A model generated the notes under the pieces. That model searched no databases and was not told the origin of the DNA. It saw nothing but the letters and a program-made list of their open reading frames with translations. Made by a program: the position numbers and the translations under genes. Positions 26,836 to 39,662 of a DNA stretch of 64,000 nt are shown piece by piece (within the stretch, counting starts at the first letter, position 1; every line of letters begins with the position of its first letter). The stretch is from Dermanyssus gallinae (lineage: Eukaryota; Arthropoda; Arachnida; Mesostigmata; Dermanyssidae), in assembly GCA_003439945.1 (NCBI GenBank), contig QVRM01001394.1:1-64000 (forward strand), given 5' to 3'.

Positions 26836-27063
26836 ATGCGAACAGAGGGGGATTGCAGAGATGAAGACTGCAAACGAAGACGACCGCAACGACCCCACGA
26901 GACTCCAGGGTCAAGGAGCTGGCGGCGCGGCCAAGGGGTCATCACCAATCGCCCAACCAACGCAGGAACTCTTTGCGCTTTGGACAGGTATGCATTTAGT
27001 GCGAAGAATCGGAAGGTACTAGCGGAGGAGGCCGCCGCGCCGCGTCCCGGGGCGGAAACACAG
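26836..27063 (+). CDS. Possible 5' coding exon in a GC-rich island, unrecognised
   Basis: A 76-codon frame begins with ATG after a purine-rich leader and ends in phase 0 at a strong donor, ACACAG|GTGAGC. The last part (AEEAAAPRPGAETQ) looks like protein. A second donor, GGACAG|GTATGC, lies inside at 26988. A different frame starting at the ATG at 26861 (MKTANEDDRNDPTRLQGQGA) is open to that donor, so the frame is ambiguous. Strand is opposite to the IQSEC gene, inside whose intron it would lie if the 36-kb exon is real. No family recognised. Confidence 0.22.
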
Positions 27064-27603
27064 GTGAGCGGGCTGGGCAGATTTAAATCCCTCCGAGCCG
27101 TCGGGAACGGCACGCGGAACAGGTAGACGAGAGTCTCCTCCTCTCTGCGGCGGCGGCGGCGGGTGCGTGCTACTTCGAGCTGCAGCTATCCTATCTATCG
27201 ACGAGTAGACCTGGCCTCTCCTGGCATTGTCCGCACAGCATGGACTGCGCGGTCGACATCAGCACAAAGGGCATTTTTCTATACGTGTAGCACATACCAT
27301 ACACAGGCTGAGTGTTTCTCTGCATTGGGAATACCCACAACACAGGCACATTTGTGCTGGATTTGACCTGTTAGAGTGTAGTTGGTGTGTAGAGCCAAAC
27401 ACCTGAGAGCAATTAGTGCCTTCATTAATAGGTCGTGTGTGTACAGCCAACACTCATAAGAGCTAACAGTGTACATATTAATTCAAAGGCACTTATCTAA
27501 TTGGTGCACACGGAGGATGAACCGCCAAAATTTCACTGCGGGTTCATCCTGTGCTTCGCTCGTATGCCCTAGTAGATCTCTGTTCAGTGTATATTTATAT
27601 AAA

Positions 27604-27676
27604 GGGATACAAAAAAGTTTTTTTGGTTTTGTCCCTAGAGAATCATTAAAAAACCGAAAAAACTTTTTTGTAGACC
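27604..27676. repeat. Fold-back element with arms of about 25 bp
   Basis: Left arm GGGATACAAAAAAGTTTTTT... (from 27604) and the right arm ending ...AACTTTTTTGTAGACCC (27676) are inverted copies with few differences. They are separated by about 17 bases and flanked by TA-rich DNA. It resembles a very small MITE-like fold-back but has no clear target duplication. Confidence 0.7.
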
Positions 27677-27683
27677 CAATATA

Positions 27684-27726
<43 letters not shown>

Positions 27727-28146
27727 TAAGAAGCATAAACAACACGTTTGAACACTGTTACATCGTCAACTGTAACTAGTAGATATTACTTTCGTTTACA
27801 TTAATGGACGTAAGTTAGGCATTTTGATGGCGGTTTACATGGCGCGCGCCGGTCGCTCTGATGCTGGCTGTGGCGCTCGTTGCGGCTGTTATTGCTGTTA
27901 CTGCCCCATGGCCACCCCCGGACGAAGACTATGATCTTCATCAACATCAACGCAACCATTATCGACGTCATCGTGATCAGCATGAATACCACCATATAAA
28001 AAACTATATCCGTGATAGCCGCAGCTGACTCAGCACGCTGACGCCGCTCAAGACGGGCGCTACAGGGCGTGAAGGACCGTCAGCCGTGGCGCTGGGCCGT
28101 TATTGCCATGACTGTTGCTGCTGTTGTTGTGGTTGTTGTTGATAGT

Positions 28147-28240
28147 GATGTTGAGGTTGTTGTTGATATTGATGTTGAGGTTGTTGTTGACATTGATGTT
28201 GAGGTTGTTTTTGATATAGATGTTGATGTTGTTGTTGTTG
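28147..28240. repeat. 24-bp minisatellite, about four units
   Basis: Units begin GATGTTGAGGTTGTTGTTGA at 28147, 28171, 28195 and 28219, with small changes. The period is a multiple of three, so frames on both strands stay open (Asp-Val-rich on plus, Asn-rich on minus). Confidence 0.9.
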
Positions 28241-29574
28241 TCGTCGCCCCTTCCCCTGTTGTCGGTAACCCTGCAGCTTTCCTTGAGACTGAGTTTTTGC
28301 CTCGTGTTGCACGCGTGATCATTACGCAAGATGAACAGAAACAAACAAGGCCATAACCTCGGCGGTCCGCCAACAAGGCATTAACGATCTGAACGAGCCG
28401 ACGACCAACGAACCGAGGAGTCGTAATAGACCCAACGGCCAACGGACTAACAGACGCCAAGCAATGGCAAGCAAACTTTTCGTTTGACTAAGTTATGCTT
28501 GCTCAACTTCCTCTACCGATCTTGGCCTGTCTCGTCTCACTCAAGCACTCACTGTCGGACGCGACGTACAGGCAATGGCGGCGACTACAAATAACCTAAC
28601 GATGCTCCTAGCTTAGTGCAACAGTACTGCGACTGTCACTGTTGTTACCAATACTTAGCCACAGTTACCGACGTCTGATACTATTTAATAATAATCATCA
28701 TTACACTTGGTTGGCGTTGCGCTATGAACAATCATCCTGGCGACTACAAGCGGTTGTTACGACCGATCGCTAGTCTTAGTTCTCAAATTTTCAACAAAAA
28801 AAAAAGGATCCCTGTTGTCTACCCACCTCGACAAGTACCCGCCGAGTTAAGGAAGAGGAAAAAGGGGAGGAGGAGAAATAGTATGTATAGGGGGAAAGAG
28901 ATGTTTCTACTAAGAATTACTGTTCCTACAAGGAATTTCTAGTAGCTATGTGCACACCGCAAAATTTCATCCTCCTCTGGTTGCTGCTATTATGGCTACT
29001 GCGTCATGACGTGCCCCGTCCCAGCCTCCCTTCTCTATGCGACCTCCCGGCCGTCGGGCTGCAGTTGTTCCGTGATTTATCCACTGTAGAATCTATTTCG
29101 GCAACAGCAGCAACGCCGAGGTCTTGGCGGTTGGTTAGATCAGGCGGCAACGTCTGAAATGAGGTGTCCATGGCTCCATCTTCATCAAGCAGCAACCCAG
29201 CATCGATCAGCAATCGAACACACGATTCACTCACTGATCGATGAGCAAAACGATGTTCAACATGACGACTGCACGATCGCGTCAGCTTGCATTGCCCGTT
29301 GGGCGATGGGGTCAGAACTGCCGATTTCCGGCTTTGTCGTCGGTGGATCGACTCCTCAATTCACGTTTATGTCGTTCCTGCTTCCCGGTGATTGGCATGA
29401 CATTCTACTGAGAAAAAAGCGAACAGCTAGCAAAAACAAATTAGAATCGGCTACCTGATTGATAAAGTCGACAAAGATATCGAAATGACGGAGCGACGAA
29501 TTTCGTTCCGTAGCTCGTCCAGACCGACAACAACAACAATAAGCAGCATCGGCAACAACAACAACAACAATAAG

Positions 29575-29702
29575 AACAACAGCAACACAATTATTCACCT
29601 CAATGTATGTCGCTGAGCCTAGGTGTTGTTATTGCAAGAACAACAACAACACAATCATTCACCTCAACATATGTCGCTGGGCCTAGATGTTGTTGCTGCT
29701 CT
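29575..29702. repeat. Tandem duplication, 64-bp unit, two copies
   Basis: Copies at 29575-29638 and 29639-29702 share AACAACAnCAACACAAT, TATTCACCTCAA-type and ATGTCGCTG words with a few substitutions. Each unit starts with CAA repeats and ends with GTT repeats, so each could fold on itself. Confidence 0.85.
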
Positions 29703-31185
29703 TGCTATTGTTACTGTCGCTACTGCGGATGCTACTATCCTTGATTGACGCTGACCCGTTAATTGTCACGTGTGCTGTCGCCTCGCCGGCGACGAAAACG
29801 CGACGAAACAGTTTCTTGCTTTCTTATTCACATCATATATGTGAATATACATACATCCATACACGAAATGTATAACAGATCGCAAAAGCTGCGGCGGCCA
29901 CGCATACGACGCTATTTATGCGCGCAGCCCACCAGCTGGGCGCTGAATCAATCTCTGAACGCGTTCGCGGCTCTGTCTGGAAGTCGACAAATACAGTCGT
30001 TCCAGCACAAAGCAAACCGAACCGAAAGCCACCGCCACCCATGGCTATTTTTCAACTCGTGTTTCCTTTTCTTTCTGTATTTCTCTCTCCCTGTGTGTCT
30101 GTCTGGCTGTCTGGCTGTCTTTCTCTCTCTCCCTCTTTTTCCCAATCTATATCACTCCGGCTCATACTATTCGTTTTGATTTCTCTTGGTTGCTCGCCAG
30201 TCACTCTCTGCCGTCTCTCGTTATCCTCGTCCGGTACCCCACCAGCTTATCTCTATCTGTTTGTTTGGAATGTGTATGAGTGTTAGCGCGTGTATGTCTT
30301 TCTGTGTGGTGTCGCCGGCGACCGTTCGTTTGGTTCGATACGTGTATAGCACGTTTCCTCCATGTCATAGGGTCGCGGGGGGAGTGGCGGAGAGGGAGTG
30401 TAAGTGAAGGGTAGGGCTCGGGGGGAGGGGTGCTGGGGTACCGGACATCGCTTTTGTCCTCGAGGCTCAAAGCACATTGCAGCCCCACAATGTCAAGAAG
30501 AGGGCACGGCGGGAAGACCCATGGCCATGCATGCATGCATGGGGATAGCGCGTTTGCGTCGATTTTCGCTCGCGATACGAACACACGAACCGCCGGATAC
30601 GACGCACGGCGTCGTCACCGTCCGACGTCACCTCAACGGCAACCCGGCGACCGCTAACCCAAGCCGATCCCGCGCCGGCACCGCGTTGGACTAGATTTGA
30701 CTCTTTTTTGAAGTAGGTAACTAGACAGTTGTTGTTGCGGTTGTTGCTGTTGTTATCGTTGTTGTTGTTGTCGTTCAATCGAATGGCCTAAATTCGTTGT
30801 CGTTGCTGCTTCTGCAGCGATTTCGTTGCTAAATTTCTCTTACTATTACGATACTACTATTACAAACGATTGCTTGACTAGACAACTACATGTACATCTG
30901 TTGTACGGTTGTGCATTGCATTTCGCAGTTGTTGTTGCTGCGGCTGATGTTGTGGTTGTTGTTGCTGCGTATGTTGCTGACACCGAGTGGTGTTATTGTT
31001 GTTGCATGCAGCCGGCTACAGCGGCCGTATCCCAGCACCATGTGATTGATCATGATGGTAATGAAGATCACGGTGGTAATGAGGATGACATTGACGAATG
31101 TCGTCAATTCGTTGCTGCCGCTATATCATCTGGTATAAGGCAAACGTGAGTTGAATAGTGATTTGCACGAGAAAGAGAGAGATAA

Positions 31186-31188
<3 letters not shown>

Positions 31189-31250
<62 letters not shown>

Positions 31251-31266
31251 GAGAGAGAGAGAGAGA
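31189..31266. repeat. (TA)n joined to (GA)n
   Basis: About 58 bases of TA, then TTTA, then about 16 bases of GA. Confidence 0.95.
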
Positions 31267-31530
31267 ATTGAAGAAGAAAACAAAGAACGAATGTTCGCTA
31301 AACCAGGCAATAACATGCCAACCGCATCATAGCGGCAGCAGTAGACATACAAGATATCACTAGTCGAAAGCGTGAGGAGCCAATAGGGCAAACGGGAAAA
31401 TCGAAGAAATCGAACGACACAAAGAAGAAGCAGGAGAAGAGGAAGAGGAAGAGGAATGGAACAATTCATGTTCCACTGTACTACTTTACTGTAGGTGCAA
31501 TTCTACAAATGTTACTAGTACGACTACTAC

Positions 31531-31606
31531 TGTCTTCACTGTTTCATGGCTTGACTTCACTGTCTTCACTGTTTCATGGTTTGACTTCACTGTCTTCACT
31601 GTTTGA
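31531..31606. repeat. 30-bp tandem repeat, about 2.5 copies
   Basis: Units at 31531-31560 and 31561-31590 differ by one base (GGCTTG or GGTTTG). A partial third copy begins at 31591 with TGTCTTCACTGTTTGACG. The unit starts TGTCTTCACTGTTTCATGG. Confidence 0.95.
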
Positions 31607-32473
31607 CGTCCTCATCACTCAAGCGACAGGAAGCGAGGCGGGGGATGGATCGATCGTTTTTGTTGTCGCGCTTTGCTACTCAACCATCCAGACTAAGGCA
31701 GAGGAGCACGGCCTCTGCTGGGAGGTTCACGATTTCAGGGGGGGACGGACGAAGAACACAGAAGAAACACACCAAAGGGGTCACGGCGCACGATGTGGCG
31801 CGTTGCTTCGGCTTACCCCCCTCGTACGCACCACCTCGTCACGCCTACCGTCACACTCGTATACGGCCCGCAGTTCTGCGCAAGGTGCAGCGTTTTCCAG
31901 TCCTCAAAACAGTAACTAAAAATCAGTCATACATCCTCTCAGTGCAACACGAGGAGGCTCTCGGTCAGCCGTCGGCATCAACATGATCGATTATAGCAAG
32001 CTAAAATCACGCCGACACGGCCAACTACCACATCTAACACTATGCGTAAACTTGTGTGGGTGTGAATGATCTCAGCCAACGCGTTCAGCTGGTCAGTTGT
32101 TGAGACAGCGTGTTATGCTTAGAGAATGTGCGATTTACATCGTACCTAAGCCGCGTCGTCAGGGCAACCCTAATTGCCTTGAAGATGAGTCCAGCTCAGT
32201 GCGCAAAGCCAAGGCGGTGGCGACGACAGCGGTGCCACCCGCAGGGTTTTTGTAGAGGTCAGAGTTCACGTTATGAATTCGATATCGCGTATTGGCACGA
32301 GGCAAGGCAACTGCAATGAATAATCGCAGCAGCCGTTTACTGTGGGGAATTCTTGTTGCGCCGCTATACACGAACGTCTTTCACGATACCAACCAACGTG
32401 TTCATGACATCAGGCGCACGACATGATCCCACAATCGTTCGACAACAAACTATTGTTTATGCTTATTACGTTG

Positions 32474-32518
<45 letters not shown>

Positions 32519-32588
32519 CCAGAAGCGGCAATGACTAGTATGTTTGTGTTCATTGTTCTAATCGAATTTCAGAGTAAAGCGACATGCG

Positions 32589-32625
<37 letters not shown>

Positions 32626-33994
32626 TGCTGTTCTCCTCAAAACCACGTTAACTCAAAACGACTATACTAACGAACAACTACTATGACAAGCGTATCCGAA
32701 AGTATAGCAGAGCTTGGCAAATCAAAAACTGCACTTACGAATTAGTAAATCATGATGCCTGCCTGCTTGTGTTTGTTGTAACGTTCTTTTAGCGCTAGTA
32801 AAATGGGGAAACTAGACAAAATGAAGAACCGGAATCAACACCTAAAACTATTGATCGTTATAGACAACGATCGGTGGCATCGGAACGGAAATCGCAGCGA
32901 CTACAACGATACGTCGTCGGGTATATTCTACAACTTCGACGACCAGGCACTGCAAACTATGAGCCGAGCTAGTGCGCCCAACTTCTCCTGACCCCCAAAC
33001 AGTCGCACTTTGTCGACGAAGTCGGATGTCGTGTGTTGATTTGTGACTTGAAAGTGTGCCCCGTTGTTGCCGCATGCATTACGCGGCTTGTGTCGAAACC
33101 GGCTAGCCAGTCGATCACCGCATCGCGCACAGGCCACACTTCGATATATGATTCAGTGATTGCCAGCTTGTTGTTTCTGTTCACCCACTGTCCTGTCCAC
33201 TGTCTTCCCATGTAGTATACTACAAAGTTTCAGTAAGTCAATTCGAGTGGAAATATCACCATCCAGCTCAAACAACTGCGAATACGACGCACCAAACGCA
33301 AACCAAACGCACTCGCTGTATTCTTTATATATATATATAGTCCGGTGCGGTTTATGCGCCAATATGAGGCAATTTTTACGTGCGAACGCTACTTGGTGCT
33401 GCTATTGGGCTGTCACGGTTGGCCGCGATGTCGACGACTACAACGATTTTATTTTGCGAATTTCAAACTTCAAGCAGCTCATTTTCTGCCTGGCGCCGCC
33501 GGTATTTTCCACTTGAGTAAGCCGAAGCCGGGTGGTGACGGACGCGTTGCTTCGATGCGTAGGCTCTCCCAATAGGCGACGTTTCCGACGTGACGCGACA
33601 CTCCCCTGGCGCGTTACTCCTTCAAGTAGACTCATACGAGCTTTTCGTATATATACATACATACAAATATATATATATATATATATATATAAGTGTGTGT
33701 TTGTATGACCGGCTTTGAGCGGGTGAGATGGCGAATGGAAAATGACAGACTCGATATGGTGCCTTCATTCCAGTAAGATTAGCAAGCGACAGGTGCTCTG
33801 CGTAACACAATCGATGCGCGCACCCACTTGTCGTAACTTTTGACGTAAAATTGGCCTTTCCATCGCATTCGTCAACCATAATCGGTAAGACAGCTCACCA
33901 TAAAGCAAGGTTGTTTGCTAGCGCTGGACTAATAGTCTGATGTTGTTTACCCATACGGAAGTCGAAACACCTTATCGATAAACAAAGGGCTTTC

Positions 33995-34040
<46 letters not shown>

Positions 34041-34362
34041 GTAACTACTGCCATTCGGTGTACCTGCATGTTTGATGGCCTACATTTTGAGGTCGAGACA
34101 GGACACTTTTACGGTGGCATGCCACTGCCGTGCACTGGAAACGGCGCCGCCTAATCCATGTGACCTCCTAGTCGATGAGGCGTCTCCTATGTGGGTTCCT
34201 CGCGATCACGATCTGTCAAGAAGCTGTGTCTCAATCCGCTGTGACTTCATGCAACTCTTGGTACAGTGCTATTTGTCTATTCGGGCGCCCCTATAAAATG
34301 TAAGCATTTTATTGAGCTTTTAGTCCGAATCAAGGTTGTACGTTTGCAATTTGGGTCAAATA

Positions 34363-34396
<34 letters not shown>

Positions 34397-34506
34397 TTAC
34401 GTTATGTAGTATTATGGTATTATGTTATGTGGTACAAGTGGCAGCTCGGGATTTCTTTTCGTCGCTCTAGTGACACGCAATACAGCGCTCGAGTGCAAAA
34501 GTCACT

Positions 34507-34548
34507 TTGCAGTAGCTAAGGTTGTGCAGTAGCTAAGTCTGTGCAGTA
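34507..34548. repeat. 17-bp direct repeat, 2.4 copies
   Basis: GCAGTAGCTAAG recurs at 34509 and 34526, with a partial copy (GCAGTA) at 34543. Confidence 0.85.
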
Positions 34549-34595
34549 CGCTCGATAATAGGTAACATCACCTATTGACCGTAGGCTGCGTTTTC

Positions 34596-34636
<41 letters not shown>

Positions 34637-35742
34637 CTAAAAGTGACAAGCAAACGTAAATATATATTACGCGAACATTGACCGCTTACATAGTTGATTT
34701 CATCGGTCGCTACAAAGCACACAGGCAAACCGAATAGCGATAGATAAATGACCATTCGAACAGAGCCCGCGGCTTTGATCAGTCGATAGCCTTAAGGTCA
34801 AACTCATCATCGGCATCATTGAAGACGACGGTAACAACGGCAACGCCAACACCAACGCGCAACCAAGGCTAACCACCATTAGTAGTAGCAACAGCAGCAA
34901 CAATGAAAAGCAACAATGGAACAGAGACAACAAAAACAACAGTAGCAGCAGGAACAGCAACAACAGCAATAACAGTAACAACAACAGTGAAAGCAACAAC
35001 GGCAACAACAACAACAACAAAAACTGTAGCAACACCAACATATGCTGCAGCAACAACAACAACAATATGAATAGTTACAATACGCAGAACAGCTGCAGTA
35101 GCAATGAAAACAGTGATGACTATGAATTGAATGGATACGAATACCTTCATGATTACGTTCACAGTAAATAACTGACGCCCTCGACTATTGAAATGCAACG
35201 CAGGCAACTAAAGACCCCCACTAATTACCCTGCACACACCTGTAACAGACACTGTAATAGAAGCCGCAGGGACACAAAGTAAAGCAAACACCCCATAAAG
35301 ATGCATTCCCCTGGCCTTTCTCAAACGCCGTCAGATCTGTATTCTTCTGATTTCTTCGAATTCAACCACTATCTCATTCATCTAGTAGGACAGGCGACCT
35401 CCTTTGGTGGTAGCCCTTTGGTGAATAGCTGTAGGCTCATAGCTGTAATCGTAGCATATGTATATTGAAGAAACAGAAAAATAAAAAAATGTTTACGCAT
35501 CGTTGTTTGAGCGCCGTTATCATGCGTTCTATACGCGATTTGTCCGTGCAGTCTAGTCGCTGAAATATCGATGACGTTCGATGACGACATGGTGTGTCGA
35601 CAATCATAATGATGCCACCGCCCTGATGAAAATGGCGGTAATTGCGATACGCACACCGGTAAAACAACCGGTGCGTTTAGCTGGACTAAGGAGCTGACGA
35701 CAGCCGGAACACAGGCTTGGCTACGCACAACCAGAGGTTGTG

Positions 35743-35778
35743 AAGAATTCAAATGAAGTCAAGAATTCAAATGAAGTC
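35743..35778. repeat. 18-bp exact tandem duplication
   Basis: AAGAATTCAAATGAAGTC occurs twice in direct succession, followed by AAG. Confidence 0.97.
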
Positions 35779-36077
35779 AAGGCTGCCATCATCGACATCG
35801 CCGGAATAATCGCCTTGCAACTCATGGCGGTTATTCAGGCGGTTTACTTTGCTTGCTAGCGATCAGGTGGTTTAGGAGGTCCTTGTTTAGGCCCTTGTTT
35901 TAAGTGCTTACCTGACAACGACGTCGAAAGCACAACGCGCCCCTAACGAAGCGTCGCTGTGCGAGCATATCGCTGACGTGAGGGTGGCACTTGTGTTCGG
36001 CAAAAGTGGCAATAGATCGAGGACTTTGACAACTAATTAACTACTATCATTAAAATATTTATGTATCGGCTGCTTAC

Positions 36078-36226
36078 TGGTATGATTCGTACAGGTTCTT
36101 CTTGTACGACAGGAGTGTGACGTTCTTGCGGCTGCGTTCGAAGCGGGTGATTCTCACCGTCTGCGAGTAGGAACTCCACGACATGCCCCCGTACGAGGTC
36201 ATGCGCATGGTCGAGAACGAATCCAT
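36078..36226 (-). CDS. Candidate alternative first coding exon, probably of the IQSEC-type gene
   Basis: A 49-codon frame beginning MDSFSTMRMTSYGGMSWSSY and ending KKNLYESY, then donor CA|GTAAGC. Codon third positions are almost all G or C, much more so than on the opposite strand, which suggests real coding. It ends in phase 2, the same phase as the 21.8-kb exon, so it could splice to the exon at 11.4-11.6 kb as an alternative 5' end. The residues TVRITRFERSRKNVTLLSYK are basic. I recognise no domain. Start choice: the ATG at 36224-36226 is followed by G, but position -3 is C. An acceptor (caaccag) lies about 6 bases upstream, so it could instead be internal. That it belongs to the IQSEC gene is inferred from strand, order and phase only. 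Confidence 0.45.
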
Positions 36227-37361
36227 TGGGTCCCTGGTTGCCCCGTGGTTGTGGTTAAGTTTAAACATATGGATGCATAAGGACACACAACACACACACA
36301 CGTGCTCATGTACAGAGCAAGTCACCTACTGTGTAATCCTCTATATATTTTCTTCACATTCACTCGTAATCCTTTTGTAAGTTTGTCGTATCCGCAGAGC
36401 CGATAATTGTTGTTGCTTTTGGATCAGATGACGATGACGATGTTGCTATTGTTGTTGTTGCCAACTCACTATAGCCATTATCAGTGACTATACGTCCAAC
36501 GTAGGAACATAAGATCCTTAGAGAGGGGTCACAAACACAATTTCAATGCGAGCACAAACGAAGCACAAAGGAAATGGAGTATACGCGCATACACCTCCTC
36601 CTATCTAAGCAGAGGCCGTTGATGCCGTTGAAACACAGCATACGCTCACATACACACAGAAACACGACAAGCTGCTTCACATCGGCTTCAAGCGGCAGCG
36701 ATTTTAGTAGCTTTTTATTTAGTAGCTACACTTTTGCAAACACAAAACTAACGAGCAATCCTATTGACGAATCTCACAATCTTAAAAGGGAAACCCGTCT
36801 GGCCGTGGTCTGGTGGGGTGTTTGCATCGCCGCCACCACCACCCCCGACAGTGGGTGCGTCGATGATGATGATGATGATGTAACGTTGATGTGACCTCCG
36901 ACGAGGACGATGACAACAGCTATGACGATGACGGTATCGACGACAAGGATGGTATAAGCAATAACGACAGCAACAAAAACAACAGCAGCAACAACAACAA
37001 CAGCAAGAGCTACAGCAAAAACAACAATAACAACAACAACACCAACAACTACAAGAACAATAATGAAGTACAGAGTGCTAGTAACACTAGTAGATGCTGT
37101 ATTCGTCGTCGTAAAATGTGAAAAGCTGTTGTATGCCGTCCATCGCCGTCGTCGTCGTCGTCGTGGTCGTCGTCGTCGCCAATCGACGTATCGACGACGT
37201 TCAAACCTCGCGTTTGGCGTCTGCGCGCGACAACAGAACGCGCCGTCACATTGCTGTTAGGCTGCGCATGGTGGCGAGGGAACCGGCTGCCCACTTGCCA
37301 CTCACTGATCAGCTGTTACGGGTCGTAACACACAGTCAGTCAGTGAGTCCCCGTGATGTCA

Positions 37362-37391
37362 GTGAGTCGCACCCAGCTGGGTGCGACTCAC
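37362..37391. repeat. Perfect 30-bp palindrome
   Basis: GTGAGTCGCACCCAG followed directly by its reverse complement, with no loop. Confidence 0.97.
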
Positions 37392-39256
37392 CGAAGTTTT
37401 GTTGACGCGCGATCGTCGATGGCGGCGGCGTCGGTATTGCCGGTCGCAGCGACAGTACACGCCGTCGCAGAAACAAAGGTACAACGTCGAAACAGTGGCA
37501 GCAGAAAATGTCTGTCGATATCGAACACGTAGGTCGTATCGTAACCGCCAACCTATAACACCGTTGGGTCGTCCCCTTTCTCGTCGTGCCGAAACGAAAC
37601 AAGCACTACTATACTTTTTGGGTTACGGGCCCTGCGTACGCGGTATGCGCAATAACTCGTTGAGACGCTCGCTGAGCAAGTGTCGATGAAGTAATGCCGT
37701 CGGACAAGGCTCTTCTCTTGTAGCTGCTACTGCTGGTGCTGCTGTGCGCGTTGCAACTGTTAGTGTGGTGTCATACCACCATCACCATCATCACAACCAC
37801 CACCACTACCATCACCACCATCGTCGGCTCTATGATCACTCTACGAGACTGGGCGACGCGCGGAGAGGACACGAATCCACAAGCGCACGCATGGCGGCTT
37901 TCGTCACCGTTGTCGTCATTAGCAAGCACCCTCTCGTTCTCATCATCATTATCATCATCCTCATCGTCATCATCATCGCCATTATGGTCATCATCCTCGT
38001 CATCATTATCGACAACATCGGGATCATTGTGATCAACATTATCATTATCATCATCATCATCATCACCATTCCATACGGAACAGCAACAATAACCGCGTTA
38101 ACTACAACAACAGCAACAACAACAACAGCCGCCACCTCCCACCACTGTGACGTATGCTGACTGACACATCCACAATAACAATAATCACCACAACAACAGC
38201 AACAACACCGGCGACAACGACAATGACGACCTCCGGCACCACTCACCGTTGCCGTTACGTATGCGGACTGGTGGTGGTACATCGGCCATCAAAACTACCA
38301 CATTCACGAGCAGAGTGCCAGAGCCAAGCAAACTTAAACTTAACTAGTAAAGCGTCGTCTAGTCTAGCCAGGCAAACTATTAATGTTAATATTAATTCGT
38401 CGACTTTTCTTCTTCCTCTTCCTCTTCTTCTTGCAATTTACTGCTACTGCGATTACTACGGTAACAACATCGGGTCAGGTCGATACAAACACAGCCCTGC
38501 CACAACCACTGAGCGGGCAGAGCTCCAGCAAAAGAAGCAACAACAACAAATGCAACAACAACAACAAATGCAACAACAACAAGGGTAACAACAAGAAGAA
38601 CAACAACAACAAGAATAGAGACTGCCAGAGCCCCCGCCAGCTGCAGTGGTTGGTAGCTGTTGGAGAAATGAATGGTTATCGCCAAGCAAGCATTAGCGCA
38701 GCTCTTCTGCGGTCGCTACCTGTCTGGCTGGCGGGGAGTGGGGTAGTGGCAGCTTCAAGCAACAACAATAACAACAACAACAACAACAACAGCAACTCCA
38801 ACACTAACAACAACAACAACAACAATACCAGTACCAGCAGCAACTGCAACAAGTCCAACTGCAGCGACGCCTTCAGCGGCACGTCGAGACGTCGACAAGC
38901 ATGACGGCGCCACCAACTAACTGGTTGCTGATGCTGCGGTGGCTGGTTGTAACGACGACGACGACAACGACGACGATGTGGTGGCAAGGTAAGAAAGTAT
39001 AGTGTTGTCGTTGTTGCCTTTGTTGTTGTTGTTGTTGTTGCTGCTCTCGCTGCCGCTGCGGTTGTTGTTGTTGTTGGTTCTGCCGTTGCAGTTGTTGTTG
39101 TTGTTGTTGTTGTTGTTAATCTTGCTATATTTTTGTTATCATTGTCGTCGTCGTCGTCGTTGTCTTTCTTGTTGCTGCTGCTGCTGCAGTTGTTGCTGCT
39201 GCCTCTCTTGCAGGAACTGTTACCGCCGCTGCGGCTGCTGTTACCATCGGTACGGG

Positions 39257-39287
<31 letters not shown>

Positions 39288-39624
39288 GCCGCCGCCGCGG
39301 TCGCCGACGTTGTTGGCTGCTGCTGCAGCTGCAGCTGATGCTGATGTTGATGCTGGTGGTAGTGATGGTGGTGGTGGTGGTGGTGGTGGTGATCTTCTGT
39401 GAGAGAGCGTGGCGAAAGCCGCCCGCCCGCCCGCTGCTACCATCTACAGCCAGGCTAGCGGCAGCGACGCCGTAGCGTAGCAAAAGCCAGCTCCTCACGT
39501 CTACCTACCGAAACAAGCTAGTTGCATACATAGATAAATAGGTATATAGAAAGATAGATAGAAAAATAGATATATAGAAAGAGGGCTAGAAAGCTAGATA
39601 AAGCAAAAGAGATAGAAAACTACA

Positions 39625-39662
<38 letters not shown>

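Larger units (their letters stand above)
22181..36077. other. Repeat-rich region between the two candidate IQSEC 5' exons
   Basis: Contains CAA/GTT tracts at 22385-22680, 23030-23070 and 23225-23285, (GA)n at 22970-22982 and 23513-23530, and GAT at 23700-23740. (TA)n tracts lie at 24081-24133, 24759-24784, 25871-25930, 26342-26366, 27685-27725, 31189-31247, 32477-32515, 32594-32620, 33668-33690, 33999-34038, 34363-34394 and 34599-34635. A 147-codon plus frame at 25100-25543 and its antisense are open but begin with GTG and lack splice support. No exon beyond those listed separately can be supported. Confidence 0.5.

Noticed and set aside
28147..28240. Regular repeats considered as a CRISPR array
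   Set aside because: The units are contiguous 24-bp minisatellite copies with no unique spacers, in a eukaryotic setting.
38676..39443. 255-codon minus frame
   Set aside because: It is almost wholly Thr, Gly, Ala, Leu and Pro homopolymer from GTT/GCT/GGT tracts; frames through triplet repeats stay open on both strands. No splice or family support.
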